From positions 1 through 64,000 of the forward strand of contig JOAZ01000007.1 in NCBI GenBank assembly GCA_000720535.1: DNA of 64,000 nt, read 5' to 3'. The DNA comes from Streptomyces halstedii. GTDB lineage: Bacteria; Actinomycetota; Actinomycetes; Streptomycetales; Streptomycetaceae. Both the position numbers and the translations under genes were made by a program. Below are positions 25,143-34,526 of the stretch, piece by piece; the first letter of the stretch is position 1, and the number at the start of each line of letters is the position of its first letter. The notes beneath the pieces are model-generated. The model was not told the origin of the DNA. It saw nothing but the letters and a program-made list of their open reading frames with translations, and did not search any database.

Positions 25143-25931
25143 ATGCTCTCGGCGAAGAGTCTGTTCCAGGAGATCCTCGACAACGACGACGCGTTCCGCC
25201 TGTTCTGCTCGATCGCGGCCGGCGGAGAGGCCCAGGGCGGCTGGGAGAACGGACGGATCGCCTCCCTCGTCCCCGCGTCCCTGCGCGGCCTCGGTCCCAA
25301 GATCGCCCGGCACGGCGCCGACGAGGACAAGCACGGCCGGATCTTCAACGCCCTGCTGAAGCAGCGCGGCCTGACGCCCGCCGAGGTGCCGCTGGAGACG
25401 GACTACACCCTCCTGCTGGAACGCCGGGGCATCGGCCTCGCCCATGAGCGGCTCGGCCGCGACGTGCCGCTGACCGAGCGGGACATCATCGTCTACCTCG
25501 CCCACAGCAGGGTCACCGAACAGCGGGCCTCCGAGCAGATGGGACTGCTGCTGCGGCTCTTCGGGGACCACCCCGCCCTGGGGCGCGCGGTGAGGATGAT
25601 CTCCCGGGACGAGGACAACCACCTCGCCTACTGCCACGAGGAACTGCTCCGTCTGGCCGCCGCCGGGCACGGCCGTACGATCCACACCGTCCTGCGCGAG
25701 TGCGCCCTCGCCGAGATCCGTGTGTACCGGGACGTCAGCCTCGCCGTGATGAGCCACATGGGCGCCGTACTGCGCTGGCCCCGCGCCAAGGCGGCCCTGC
25801 CGGCCGCCGGGATCCACGCCACGTACGCGTACGAGCGGGCGGGAGGCTGGCGGCGCATGGTGAGCCTCCGGCAGCCCGTCCGGCGCGACGCGCTGGGTGT
25901 CCCGCCCGTCCCGGACGCGGAGTACGCCTGA
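25143..25931 (+). CDS. Ferritin-like domain protein
   Basis: The 262-residue protein is mostly helical. Metal-ligand type residues recur as in diiron four-helix bundles: HGADEDKHGRIF, ERDIIVYLAHSRVTEQRASEQ and RDEDNHLAYCHEELL. It resembles uncharacterised actinobacterial ferritin-like proteins. AAAGGCGG stands before the ATG at 25143; an earlier in-frame ATG at 25089 has no site. Whether it stores iron or acts as an oxidase is unknown. Its 3' end abuts a 37-bp tandem duplication. Confidence 0.8.
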   Translation: MLSAKSLFQEILDNDDAFRLFCSIAAGGEAQGGWENGRIASLVPASLRGLGPKIARHGADEDKHGRIFNALLKQRGLTPAEVPLETDYTLLLERRGIGLAHERLGRDVPLTERDIIVYLAHSRVTEQRASEQMGLLLRLFGDHPALGRAVRMISRDEDNHLAYCHEELLRLAAAGHGRTIHTVLRECALAEIRVYRDVSLAVMSHMGAVLRWPRAKAALPAAGIHATYAYERAGGWRRMVSLRQPVRRDALGVPPVPDAEYA

Positions 25932-25933
25932 GC

Positions 25934-26007
25934 GGGCGGTACCGGCTACAGCCAGCCGCAGGGCTTGGACGGGCGGTACCGGCTACAGCCAGCCGCGGCG
26001 CTTGAAC
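25934..26007. repeat. 37-bp tandem duplication at a convergent junction
   Basis: Units 25934-25970 and 25971-26007 match at 34 of 37 positions, each beginning GGGCGGTACCGGCTACAGCC. The second unit contains the last codons and stop of corA. The first is a decayed copy beyond it, next to the ferritin-like gene stop at 25931. Confidence 0.95.
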
Positions 26008-26969
26008 TGGCGGTACAGGCTGAAGACCACGAGCACCATCAGCCCGATGACCGCCGGGTACGCCCACACCCAGCCCAGCTCCGGCATGTGCCGGAAGTTC
26101 ATGCCGTAGATCCCCGCCACCATGGTCGGTACGGCCGCCATCGCCGCCCAGGCCGAGATCTTCCGCATGTCGTCGTTCTGCTGCACGCCCACCTGGGCCA
26201 GATGCGCCGAGAGGATGTCCGACAGCAGCCGGTCCAGCCCCTCCACGAGCTCGCTGGCACGGGTCAGGTGGTCGCCCACGTCCCGGAAGAACGGCCGTGA
26301 GCGCGTGTCGACGAACGGCACCGACGAGCTCGCCAGCCGCTCCATCGGCGCCGCCAGCGGGCCGGCCGCCCGGCGGAACTCCAGCAGCTGCCGCTTGAAG
26401 GTGTAGATGCTCGCGGCGGTGTTCTTGGTGTCCGTGCCGCTCTCCGGGGCGAACACGTCCGCCTCCAGCTCCTCCAGGTCCGTCTGGAGCTCCGCCGCGA
26501 CCACGATGTAGTGGTCCACCACCGCGTCGCAGACCGCGTACAGCACCGCCGTCGGGCCGTGCTTGAGCAACTCCGGGTCCGCCTCCAGACGGTGCCGTAC
26601 GTCCGCGAGCGGCGATCCCTCGCCGTGCCGGACCGTCACCACGAAGGAGCCGCCCACGAAGAGCATCAGCTCGTCCGTGGTGACCGCGTCGCTCGCCGAG
26701 TCGTAGACCACCGGTTTGACGACCACGAAGAGCGAATCGTCGTAGATCTCCAGCTTCGGCCGCTGATGGGCGCGCAGGGCGTCCTGCACCGCCAGCGGAT
26801 GCAGCCCGAACTCGTTGCTGACGAGGTCGAACTCCTCCTCCGTGGGCTCGTACAGGCCGATCCAGACGAATCCGTCCTTCGAGGCGCGGGCCTCGGCGAG
26901 GGCGGCGGAGAAGTCGGTGGGCCCCTCGATCCGGCGCCCGTCCCGATAAATGCCGCAATCCATAATCAC
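25983..26969 (-). CDS. corA: CorA-family magnesium/cobalt channel
   Basis: The 328-residue protein has a large cytosolic N-domain and two C-terminal membrane helices. The channel signature is GMN in VAGIYGMNFRHMPELG, and the tail is basic (YRQFKRRGWL). It mediates divalent cation entry, mainly Mg2+. The GTG at 26969 (MIMDCGIYRDG) has GGGAAG 7 nt upstream; an ATG two codons later is an alternative. It is divergent from the histidine phosphatase gene. Confidence 0.92.
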   Translation of the reverse strand: MIMDCGIYRDGRRIEGPTDFSAALAEARASKDGFVWIGLYEPTEEEFDLVSNEFGLHPLAVQDALRAHQRPKLEIYDDSLFVVVKPVVYDSASDAVTTDELMLFVGGSFVVTVRHGEGSPLADVRHRLEADPELLKHGPTAVLYAVCDAVVDHYIVVAAELQTDLEELEADVFAPESGTDTKNTAASIYTFKRQLLEFRRAAGPLAAPMERLASSSVPFVDTRSRPFFRDVGDHLTRASELVEGLDRLLSDILSAHLAQVGVQQNDDMRKISAWAAMAAVPTMVAGIYGMNFRHMPELGWVWAYPAVIGLMVLVVFSLYRQFKRRGWL

Positions 26970-27032
26970 GCGCGCATTCTTCCCTGCCGTCGGCTTCCGT
27001 GCATCCCTCCCGTGCCCTCTACGCTGGCACGT

Positions 27033-27752
27033 ATGCCCACGCTCATCCTCGTACGCCACGGACGTTCCACCGCCAACACCGCCGGAGTACTGGCGGGGCG
27101 CACCCCCGGTGTCGCGCTCGACGAGCGCGGCGCGCTCCAGGCCGCCGCCCTGCCCTCCCGGCTGGCCGGCGTCCCGCTCGCGGCCGCCGTCAGCAGCCCC
27201 CTGCAACGCTGCCGCGAGACGCTCCGGCCGCTGCTCGACGCACGCCCCGGTCTGCCGCTGCACACCGAGGACCGGATCAGCGAGTGCGACTACGGCGACT
27301 GGTCGGGACGCAAACTGGCCGAACTCTCCGACGACCCGCTGATGGCCGTCGTGCAGCAGCACCCCTCGGCGGCGGCGTTCCCCGGGGGCGAGTCCATGCG
27401 GGCCATGCAGGCGCGGGCCGTGGACGCCGTACGCGAGTGGAACGCCCGTGTCGAGGAGGAGCACGGGGACGACGCCGTCTACGCCATGTGCTCGCACGGC
27501 GACATCATCAAGGCACTGGTCGCCGACGCCCTGGGCATGCACCTCGACCTCTTCCAGCGCGTCCACGTCGACCCCTGCTCGGTCACGGCGATCCGCTACA
27601 CCCGGCTGCGCCCCTTCCTGCTGCGCCTGGGAGACACCGGCGACCTGGCGTCCCTCGCGCCGCGCGCGCACGCCCCGGGGGCCGACGCGGACGGGGACAC
27701 GGGCGCCACGGCATCGGACGCGGCTGTCGGGGGCGGCGCGGGGGCGCCGTGA
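27033..27752 (+). CDS. Histidine phosphatase (phosphoglycerate mutase-like)
   Basis: The 239-residue enzyme carries the phosphohistidine motif LILVRHGRSTAN at the N-terminus and the second catalytic His in AMCSHGDIIKAL. A catalytic Glu is in RISECDYGDWSG. The last 35 residues are low-complexity Gly/Ala/Asp. It begins a compact plus-strand run with DUF3090, an SCO1664-family gene and mshC, an arrangement also seen in mycobacteria. It may remove phosphate from a small molecule or from the products of the neighbouring kinase-like protein. Confidence 0.87.
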   Translation: MPTLILVRHGRSTANTAGVLAGRTPGVALDERGALQAAALPSRLAGVPLAAAVSSPLQRCRETLRPLLDARPGLPLHTEDRISECDYGDWSGRKLAELSDDPLMAVVQQHPSAAAFPGGESMRAMQARAVDAVREWNARVEEEHGDDAVYAMCSHGDIIKALVADALGMHLDLFQRVHVDPCSVTAIRYTRLRPFLLRLGDTGDLASLAPRAHAPGADADGDTGATASDAAVGGGAGAP

Positions 27753-27860
27753 TCGCTCCGCGCAGTAGGGTGGACGCGCCGTGACGGCCTGCCGGGGGAA
27801 GGCTTCCCCCAGGGCCCCGGCCGCCCCCATTCGCCTTCCAGATCTCAAGGGAGACAGGAC

Positions 27861-28454
27861 GTGTCCCGTCAGGTGTTCCTCTACGACCCCCCGGACCGCT
27901 TCGTGGCCGGCACGGTCGGGCTGCCTGGCCGCCGTACGTTTTTCCTCCAGGCATCCTCAAGGGGACGGGTCACGAGCGTGGCCCTGGAGAAGACCCAGGT
28001 CGCCGCGTTGGCCGAGCGGATCGACGAACTCCTCGACGAGGTCGTCCGCAGGACCGGCGGCAACTCGCCGGTACCGGCCGTCGCCCCCATGGAGGTGGCC
28101 GACACCGCGCCCCTGGACGCCCCCGTCGAGGAGGAGTTCCGGGTCGGCACGATGGCGCTCGCCTGGGACGGCGAGGAGCAGCGCATGATCGTCGAGGCGC
28201 AGGCCCTCGTCGAGCTGGACGCCGACTCCGAGGACGACCTCGCCGAGGCGGAGGAGCGCCTCCTCCAGGACGAGGAGAACGGCCCGCCGATGCTGCGCGT
28301 CCGGCTCAGCGGCGCCCAGGCGCGGGCGTTCGCCAAGCGCGCCCTGGACGTCGTGAACGCCGGGCGGCCGCCGTGCCCGCTGTGCAGCCTGCCCCTCGAC
28401 CCGGAAGGACACGTATGCCCGCGGCAGAACGGATACCGGCGCGGAGCCTCCTGA
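27861..28454 (+). CDS. DUF3090 protein with C-terminal zinc-ribbon motif
   Basis: The 197-residue protein begins SRQVFLYDPPDRFVAGTVGLPGRRTFFLQA, the DUF3090 signature. The C-terminus holds [23 protein letters not shown], a likely zinc site (C-x2-C, then H-x-C). The middle part is strongly acidic (DADSEDDLAEAEERLLQDEENG). AAGGGAGACAGG precedes the GTG start. Its end overlaps the start of the SCO1664-family gene by 40 nt, so their translation is linked. No activity is known. Confidence 0.88.
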   Translation: MSRQVFLYDPPDRFVAGTVGLPGRRTFFLQASSRGRVTSVALEKTQVAALAERIDELLDEVVRRTGGNSPVPAVAPMEVADTAPLDAPVEEEFRVGTMALAWDGEEQRMIVEAQALVELDADSEDDLAEAEERLLQDEENGPPMLRVRLSGAQARAFAKRALDVVNAGRPPCPLCSLPLDPEGHVCPRQNGYRRGAS

Positions 28455-29296
28455 CCGGGGCCGCGCTGCGCACCCTGCTCACCGAGGGGGAGCTCACGGT
28501 CCTGGGACAGGTGCGCGGCGCCTCCAACGCGGTGCTCCACTGCACGGTCGCGCACGAGGGCGAGGAACGCCTCTGCGTGTACAAACCGGTCGCCGGGGAG
28601 CAGCCCCTGTGGGACTTCCCGGACGGCACGCTCGCCCAGCGGGAGGTGGCCGCCTACGAGATCTCCGAGGCCACCGGATGGGGCCTCGTACCGCCCACGG
28701 TGCTGCGGGACGGGCCCTACGGCCGGGGCATGTGCCAGCTCTGGATCGAGGCGGACGAGGGCGCCGGGGACGCGACCGGGGAGCGGACGGACGAGGCGGG
28801 CGCCCACGCGCTGCCGCCGCTGCTCGCGCTCGTGGAGGACGAGGAGCCGGGAGACGGCTGGAAGGCCGTCGGCTTCGCCGAGGTCGGCGAGGGCCGGACG
28901 GCCCTGCTGGTGCACGCGGACGACCCCCGGCTGCGCCGGCTCGCGGTCCTGGACGCGGTGATCAACAACGGCGACCGCAAGGGCGGGCACCTGCTGCCCG
29001 CGCCGGGCGGCCGGCTGTACGCCATCGACCACGGCGTCACCTTCCACGCGGACGACAAGCTGCGGACCCTGCTGTGGGGGTGGGCCGGTGAGCCGCTCAC
29101 GGCGGAGGCCGTCGAGGCGCTGGACCGGCTCGCGGCCGGCCTGGAACCGGGCACGGCGCTGGCCACCCGGATGGCGGAACTGATTACCGCGGCGGAGCTG
29201 GACGCGCTGCGCGGGCGGGTGGCGGCGCTGCGCGCGTCCGGGCGGCACCCGCTGCCGGGCGGTGAGTGGCCGGCCATTCCCTGGCCGCCGGTCTGA
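28415..29296 (+). CDS. SCO1664-family protein (PI4K/HipA-like kinase fold)
   Basis: The 293-residue protein shows kinase-like landmarks. A likely ATP-binding Lys lies in [13 protein letters not shown], a helix-C-like Glu in [10 protein letters not shown], a catalytic loop in [13 protein letters not shown] and a metal-binding DHG in [10 protein letters not shown]. This order resembles type II PI4-kinase-like bacterial proteins, which can act on proteins or nucleotides. GGAAGGA precedes the ATG at 28415, inside the DUF3090 gene. The neighbours (phosphatase and zinc-ribbon protein) suggest a small signalling or modification unit; that is inference. Confidence 0.8.
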   Translation: MPAAERIPARSLLTGAALRTLLTEGELTVLGQVRGASNAVLHCTVAHEGEERLCVYKPVAGEQPLWDFPDGTLAQREVAAYEISEATGWGLVPPTVLRDGPYGRGMCQLWIEADEGAGDATGERTDEAGAHALPPLLALVEDEEPGDGWKAVGFAEVGEGRTALLVHADDPRLRRLAVLDAVINNGDRKGGHLLPAPGGRLYAIDHGVTFHADDKLRTLLWGWAGEPLTAEAVEALDRLAAGLEPGTALATRMAELITAAELDALRGRVAALRASGRHPLPGGEWPAIPWPPV

Positions 29297-29471
29297 GCGC
29301 CCGCGCCGAACGGGCCGTGTCCGTGCCCCTGGTCACGGCCGCGACCAGCCACGTCGCCCCCTCCGGTGCGCGGGAGCCGGAGGGATGGGGCCCACCGCGC
29401 AAGACCGCCTCTTCGGCCAGGATCACCGGTCCGGTTCGTATCCGGAAGCATCGTCCGGTTACGCTCATGAC

Positions 29472-30701
29472 ATGCATGCCTGGCCCGCTTCTGAGGTCCC
29501 CGCCCTGCCTGGCAAGGGCCGCGACCTTCGGATCCACGACACCGCGACCGGCGGACGGATCACCCTTGACCCCGGTCCCGTCGCCCGCATCTATGTCTGC
29601 GGCATCACGCCGTACGACGCGACCCACATGGGTCATGCGGCGACCTACAACGCGTTCGACCTCGTTCAGCGCGTGTGGCTCGACACCAAGCGTCAGGTCC
29701 ACTACGTCCAGAACGTCACCGACGTGGACGACCCGCTGCTGGAGCGGGCCGTGCGCGACGGTGAGGACTGGACGGAGCTCGCCGAGCGCGAGACCGCCCT
29801 GTTCCGCGAGGACATGACCGCTCTGCGCATGCTTCCCCCGAAGCACTACGTCGGGGCCGTGGAGGCGATACCCGGCATCGTCCCGCTGGTGGAGCGCCTG
29901 CTGGACGCGGGCGCCGCCTACGAGCTCGACGGCGACGTGTACTTCTCCGTCGAGTCCGACCCGCACTTCGGCGGGGTCTCCCACCTGGACGCCGAGGCCA
30001 TGCGCCTGCTCTCCGCCGAACGCGGCGGCGACCCGGAGCGCCCCGGCAAGAAGAACCCCCTCGACCCGATGCTCTGGATGGGCGCCCGCGAGGGCGAACC
30101 CAGCTGGGACGGCGCCCGCCTCGGCCCCGGCCGGCCCGGATGGCACATCGAGTGCGTGGCCATCGCCCTGGAACACCTCGGCATGGGCTTCGACGTCCAG
30201 GGAGGCGGCTCCGACCTCGCCTTCCCGCACCACGAGATGGGCGCCTCCCACGCCCAGGCGCTGACCGGCGCGTACCCCTTCGCCCAGGCGTACGTGCACG
30301 CCGGCATGGTCGCCCTGGACGGCGAGAAGATGTCCAAGTCCAAGGGCAACCTGGTCTTCGTCTCGGCGCTGCGCCGCGACGGCGTGGACCCCGCCGCGAT
30401 CCGGCTCGCGCTGCTCGCCCACCACTACCGCTCCGACTGGGAGTGGACCGACCAGGTGCTCGCCGACGCCGTCGCCCGCCTCGCCCGGTGGCGCGCCGCC
30501 GTCTCCCGGCCGGACGGGCCGTCCGCCGACGCGCTGGTCGACGAGGTACGCGCCGCTCTCGCCGACGACCTGGACTCCCCGGCCGCCCTGGCCGCCGTGG
30601 ACCGCTGGGCCGGACAGCAGACCTCCGGCGGCGGTACGGACGAGGGCGCGCCCGGCGTGGTCTCGCGCACCGTCGACGCCCTGCTGGGCGTCGCTCTCTA
30701 G
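29472..30701 (+). CDS. mshC: Cysteine:glucosaminyl inositol ligase (mycothiol synthesis)
   Basis: The 409-residue enzyme ligates cysteine to GlcN-inositol using ATP, the third step of mycothiol synthesis. It is a paralogue of cysteinyl-tRNA synthetase and keeps the class I motifs: zinc Cys in [19 protein letters not shown] (HxGH-like HMGH) and [11 protein letters not shown] (KMSKS). Length and the lack of an anticodon-binding domain separate MshC from CysS (about 460 residues or more). The N-terminus [16 protein letters not shown] is typical of Streptomyces MshC. A terminator follows at 30811-30850. Confidence 0.96.
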   Translation: MHAWPASEVPALPGKGRDLRIHDTATGGRITLDPGPVARIYVCGITPYDATHMGHAATYNAFDLVQRVWLDTKRQVHYVQNVTDVDDPLLERAVRDGEDWTELAERETALFREDMTALRMLPPKHYVGAVEAIPGIVPLVERLLDAGAAYELDGDVYFSVESDPHFGGVSHLDAEAMRLLSAERGGDPERPGKKNPLDPMLWMGAREGEPSWDGARLGPGRPGWHIECVAIALEHLGMGFDVQGGGSDLAFPHHEMGASHAQALTGAYPFAQAYVHAGMVALDGEKMSKSKGNLVFVSALRRDGVDPAAIRLALLAHHYRSDWEWTDQVLADAVARLARWRAAVSRPDGPSADALVDEVRAALADDLDSPAALAAVDRWAGQQTSGGGTDEGAPGVVSRTVDALLGVAL

Positions 30702-30810
30702 GAGACCTCTCCCGGAGACACCCGACGGGGCCCCGCGGAGGCGCGGTACGGCCCGCGCGGTCCTGTTCCGCCGGGTGTCCCGGACACCGCCCGCACCGGC
30801 CCACGCACGC

Positions 30811-30850
30811 GACCGGCCCCGGACCTCTCGTACGAGGTCCGGGGCCGGTC
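30811..30850. terminator. Strong hairpin after mshC
   Basis: Perfect 17-bp arms at 30811-30827 and 30834-30850 flank the loop TCGTAC. It lies about 110 nt after the mshC stop and before the facing PAC2 gene, so it may serve both. Confidence 0.85.
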
Positions 30851-30898
30851 TTCTGCCCGTTCTCATCCTGACGGCGCGTCGGCCGGTTCCGGCACCGG

Positions 30899-30959
30899 CG
30901 GTGCGCCGGACCGGTCCTGGCGGTGCGCGGACCGGTCCTGGCGGTGCGTCAGCCGGTGG
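30899..30959. repeat. 21/22-bp tandem repeat at the mshC/PAC2 junction
   Basis: Units begin CGGTGCG: 30899-30920 (CGGTGCGCCGGACCGGTCCTGG, 22 bp), 30921-30941 (21 bp) and a diverged partial copy from 30942. The last copy contains the PAC2 stop (30949-30951). Confidence 0.85.
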
Positions 30960-32058
30960 ACGGGTCGTCGGGCGACCCGCCGTCCTCGGGGCCCTCGCCG
31001 TGCCCGGGGCCCTTGCCGTCGTCCTCGGAACCCCCACCGCCCTCGGCGGCGCCGCCGTCCTCCCTGGGCCCGCCGCCGTCCGGGCGTGAGGTCCCCGGCC
31101 GCCCCTTCTCCGGCCGCTGCGGGCGCGGCGGCCTCGTACGGTCGCCGGAGGCGTCCCGCAGATAGGACAGGTCGCCGCTCTCGGTGGCATGGCCGCCGGG
31201 TCCCTGCCCGGGGCCGCCGACGTCCCGGCGGCGCAGATACCGCTCGAACTCCCGGGCGATGGCCTCGCCGGACGCCTCGGGCAGTTCCGCGGTGTCCCGC
31301 GCCTCCTCAAGGGTCTGCACGTACTCCGCCACCTCGCTGTCCTCCGCGGCCAGCTGGTCCACGCCGAGCTGCCAGGCACGGGCGTCCTCGGGCAGTTCGC
31401 CCAGGGGGATCCGCAGGCCGAGCAGGTCCTCCAGCCGGTTCAGCAGGGCCAGCGTCGCCTTCGGGTTCGGCGGCTGCGACACGTAGTGCGGCACCGCCGC
31501 CCACAGGCTCACCGCCGGCACGCCGGCGTGGGTGCAGGCCTCCTGGAGGATGCCGACGATGCCGGTCGGGCCCTCGTACCGCGTCTCCTCCAGGTCCATC
31601 GTCCGGGCCAGATCCGGGTCGGAGGTGACCCCGCTGACCGGTACCGGCCTGGTGTGCGGGGTGTCGCCGAGCAGCGCCCCCAGGATGACGACCATCTCGA
31701 CGCCGAGCTCATGGGCGAACCCCAGGATCTCGTTGCAGAACGAACGCCAGCGCATCGACGGCTCGATGCCCCGGACCAGGACCAGGTCGCGGGGTTCGTC
31801 CCCGCCCACCCGGACCACGGACAGGCGTGTCGTCGGCCATGTGATCTTGCGGGACCCGCCCTCCATCCAGACCGTGGGCCGGTTGACCTGGAAGTCGTAG
31901 TAGTCCTCGGCGTCGAGCGCCGCGAAGACCTCGCCCTTCCATTCCCGGTTCAGATGTCCGACCGCTGTGGAGGCGGCGTCACCGGCGTCGTTCCAGCCTT
32001 CGAACGCGGCCACCATGACCGGGTCGATCAGCTCGGGTACTCCCTCGAGCTCGATCAC
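30949..32058 (-). CDS. PAC2-family protein (proteasome assembly chaperone fold)
   Basis: The 369-residue protein has an N-terminal PAC2 domain (residues 1 to about 285), starting [28 protein letters not shown] and including [19 protein letters not shown]. In eukaryotes and archaea the fold serves 20S proteasome assembly; the bacterial function is unproven. The last 85 residues are disordered, rich in Gly, Asp and Pro, and end PDDPSTG without an HbYX motif. GGAAGGAGG stands 5 nt before the GTG at 32058. The gene lies in the same conserved actinobacterial block as the proteasome genes and metH. Confidence 0.88.
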   Translation of the reverse strand: MIELEGVPELIDPVMVAAFEGWNDAGDAASTAVGHLNREWKGEVFAALDAEDYYDFQVNRPTVWMEGGSRKITWPTTRLSVVRVGGDEPRDLVLVRGIEPSMRWRSFCNEILGFAHELGVEMVVILGALLGDTPHTRPVPVSGVTSDPDLARTMDLEETRYEGPTGIVGILQEACTHAGVPAVSLWAAVPHYVSQPPNPKATLALLNRLEDLLGLRIPLGELPEDARAWQLGVDQLAAEDSEVAEYVQTLEEARDTAELPEASGEAIAREFERYLRRRDVGGPGQGPGGHATESGDLSYLRDASGDRTRPPRPQRPEKGRPGTSRPDGGGPREDGGAAEGGGGSEDDGKGPGHGEGPEDGGSPDDPSTG

Positions 32059-32239
32059 CCAGGCCTCCTTCCGAAGTTCCCTTGTGTACGTACCAACCTT
32101 ACGGCGTCCCCGCCCTCCCGCCGCAGTGTGTTTGCGTCGATCAGGGAACCGTGCCGGGGCTTGATTCATCCGAGCTGTTTCCGTCGAAACCGGTCAAACA
32201 CCACTCCGGCTCTGGACCCAGGGGCAGGTGGAGGGATAT

Positions 32240-32269
32240 ACATCGGATGACCAAGAAGAGGTCCGATGT
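32240..32269. promoter_or_regulatory. Two candidate FCD-regulator sites upstream of the fuconate operon
   Basis: ACATCGGATGA (32240-32250) and AGGTCCGATGT (32259-32269) match the palindrome ACATCCGATGT found upstream of the FCD regulator gene at 10/11 and 9/11 positions. Together they make an inverted pair, ACATCGGA...TCCGATGT, placed just before the dehydratase start. Confidence 0.65.
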
Positions 32270-32288
32270 TATTCCCCTGGGGGCGCAC

Positions 32289-33659
32289 ATGAGTCAGACC
32301 GTCACGCGGTTCGAGGTCCACGACATCCGGTTCCCCACCTCGGAACAGCTCGACGGCTCGGACGCCATGAACCCCGACCCCGACTACTCCGCCGCCTACG
32401 TCGTGCTGCGGACGGACGGGAGCGAGCGGGCGGGTGAGGAGGGCGGCACGGACGGGCCGGGCGGGGGGACCGGCCCCGAGGGCCACGGTTTCTGCTTCAC
32501 CATCGGGCGCGGCAACGAGGTCATGGCCGCCGCCATCGGCGCGCTCCGCCCCTACCTGCTGGGCCGCCCCGTCCCCCGTACCGCCGCCGCGCTCGGCGAC
32601 CTGTACCGCGAGCTCACCCATGACTCCCAACTGCGCTGGCTGGGGCCCGAGAAGGGCGTGACGCACATGGCGGTGGGCGCGGTCGTCAACGCCGCCTGGG
32701 ACCTCGCGGCGAAGCTGGCCGGAGAGCCCGTATGGCGGTTCCTGGCCGGGATGACACCCGAGGAGCTGGTCTCCCTCGTCGACTTCCGGTACCTCACCGA
32801 CGTCCTCACCCCCGACGAGGCGCTGGCCGTCCTCCGCGCCGCGGAACCGGGCCGCGCCGAGCGCGCCGAGCGGCTGCTGGACGAGGGCTACCCCGCGTAC
32901 ACCACCTCACCGGGCTGGCTGGGGTACGACGACGCCACGCTGGCGCGGCTCGCCCGGCAGGCCGTCGCGGACGGATTCACCCAGATCAAGCTGAAGGTCG
33001 GCGGAGACCTCCGGGACGACGTCCGCAGACTGTCCCTGGCCCGCGAGGCCGTGGGACCGGACATCCGTATCGCCCTGGACGCCAACCAGCGCTGGGACGT
33101 CGCGGAGGCGGTGGCGTGGATGACCGCGCTCGCCCCCTACGACCCGTACTGGATCGAGGAACCGACCAGCCCCGACGACGTACTCGGCCACGCCGCCGTG
33201 CGCGCCGGACAGCCGGTCAAGGTGGCCACCGGCGAACACATCGCCAACCGGGTCGTGTTCAAGCAACTGCTCCAGGCCGGTGCGACCGACTTCGTCCAGA
33301 TCGACGCCACCCGGGTCGCCGGGGTCAACGAGAACCTCGCCGTCCTGCTGCTCGCCGCCAAGTACGGCGTCCCGGTCTGCCCGCACGCCGGGGGCGTCGG
33401 ACTCTGCGAACTGGTCCAGCACCTCGCGATGTTCGACTACGTCGCCGTCTCCGGCACCTGGGAGGACCGGGTCGTCGAGTACGTCGACCACCTCCACGAG
33501 CACTTCGCCGACCCGGCCGTCATCGTGTCCGGACGCTATGCCGCCCCCCTCGCCCCGGGGTTCTCCGCACGGATGCTCCCCGCCTCGCTCGCCGACCACC
33601 GCTATCCGCAGGGCCCCCTCTGGCAGGCCCGCCGCACCCCGGAGGAGACCGACCGATGA
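32289..33659 (+). CDS. L-fuconate dehydratase (enolase superfamily)
   Basis: The 456-residue enzyme is predicted to dehydrate L-fuconate to 2-keto-3-deoxy-L-fuconate. The N-terminus [31 protein letters not shown] is the fuconate dehydratase signature. The acid/base KxK pair is in [10 protein letters not shown]. Metal ligands lie in [19 protein letters not shown] and [29 protein letters not shown] completes the active site. The ATG at 32289 is chosen; an in-frame ATG at 32247 lies within the operator pair. It overlaps the SDR start by 4 nt. Confidence 0.9.
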   Translation: MSQTVTRFEVHDIRFPTSEQLDGSDAMNPDPDYSAAYVVLRTDGSERAGEEGGTDGPGGGTGPEGHGFCFTIGRGNEVMAAAIGALRPYLLGRPVPRTAAALGDLYRELTHDSQLRWLGPEKGVTHMAVGAVVNAAWDLAAKLAGEPVWRFLAGMTPEELVSLVDFRYLTDVLTPDEALAVLRAAEPGRAERAERLLDEGYPAYTTSPGWLGYDDATLARLARQAVADGFTQIKLKVGGDLRDDVRRLSLAREAVGPDIRIALDANQRWDVAEAVAWMTALAPYDPYWIEEPTSPDDVLGHAAVRAGQPVKVATGEHIANRVVFKQLLQAGATDFVQIDATRVAGVNENLAVLLLAAKYGVPVCPHAGGVGLCELVQHLAMFDYVAVSGTWEDRVVEYVDHLHEHFADPAVIVSGRYAAPLAPGFSARMLPASLADHRYPQGPLWQARRTPEETDR

Positions 33660-34429
33660 CCGGTGCACAAGACTTCGACGGACTGTCCGCCCTCGTGACG
33701 GGCGGTGCCTCGGGCATAGGAGCCGCCGTGGCGGGCCTCCTGCTGGCCCGCGGCGCACGCGTCGCCGTGCTCGACCGGGAGACGGCGGGCGTCCCGGACG
33801 GGGCGCTGGCGATCGAGGCCGACGTGTGCGACGACGCGGCCGTCCGCGCGGGCGTCGAGCGGGCCGCCGCGGAACTGGGCGGCCTGCACACCCTCGTCCC
33901 CAACGCCGGGATCGGCGCCGTCGGCACCGTCGAGGACAACGACGACCAGGAGTGGGACCGGGTCTTGGACGTCAACGTCCTCGGCATGGTCCGCGCCGCC
34001 CGCCACGCCCTGCCCCATCTGCGCCGGGCGGCCGTCGGCCGGCCCGGCGCCGTGTCGATCACCCACACCTGCTCGGTGGCGGCCACCGCCGGGCTGCCGC
34101 GGCGCGCCCTGTACAGCGCGAGCAAGGGGGCCGTGCTCGCGCTCACCCTCGCCATGGCCGCCGACCACGTCCGCGAGGGGATCCGGGTCAACTGCGTCAA
34201 CCCCGGCACGGCCGAGACCCCGTGGATCGGCCGGCTGCTCGCCCAGGCCGAGGACCCGGTGGCCGAACGCACGGCCCTCGACGCCCGCCAGCCGATGGGG
34301 CGGCTGGTCCGGGCGGAGGAGGTCGCCGCCGCGGTCGTCTATCTGGCGAGCCCGGCGGCCGCGTCCGTCACCGGAACCGCGCTCGCCGTGGACGGCGGGA
34401 TGCAGGGACTGCGCCCGCGCCCGGCCTGA
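33656..34429 (+). CDS. Short-chain dehydrogenase, probable 2-keto-3-deoxy-L-fuconate dehydrogenase
   Basis: The 257-residue SDR has the cofactor motif [12 protein letters not shown], the NAG motif in PNAGIGAVG, the catalytic Ser-Tyr-Lys set ([26 protein letters not shown]) and the PG motif in [12 protein letters not shown]. Its ATG overlaps the dehydratase stop (ATGA), so they form an operon. The expected next step of L-fucose oxidation is NAD-dependent oxidation of 2-keto-3-deoxy-L-fuconate; the assignment is by context. Confidence 0.85.
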   Translation: MTGAQDFDGLSALVTGGASGIGAAVAGLLLARGARVAVLDRETAGVPDGALAIEADVCDDAAVRAGVERAAAELGGLHTLVPNAGIGAVGTVEDNDDQEWDRVLDVNVLGMVRAARHALPHLRRAAVGRPGAVSITHTCSVAATAGLPRRALYSASKGAVLALTLAMAADHVREGIRVNCVNPGTAETPWIGRLLAQAEDPVAERTALDARQPMGRLVRAEEVAAAVVYLASPAAASVTGTALAVDGGMQGLRPRPA

Positions 34430-34441
34430 CCCGCGTGGACC

Positions 34442-34513
34442 GGGCACGCGGCGGGGGCGCGTGGGCAGGGCGCGTGGACGGGGTGTGCGGAAGGGGCACG
34501 TGGCGGGGGCACG
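34442..34513. repeat. Imperfect G-rich repeats at the SDR/FCD junction
   Basis: GGGCACGCGGCGGGGGCGCG (34442-34461) recurs at 34494-34513 with 18 of 20 matches. Shorter GCGTGG and GGGG strings lie between. The 97-bp gap separates convergent genes. Confidence 0.55.
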
Positions 34514-34526
34514 CGGACCGGCCGGC

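Noticed and set aside
29472-30701. Cysteinyl-tRNA synthetase
   Set aside because: Only 409 residues with no anticodon-binding domain; N-terminus and motifs match MshC.
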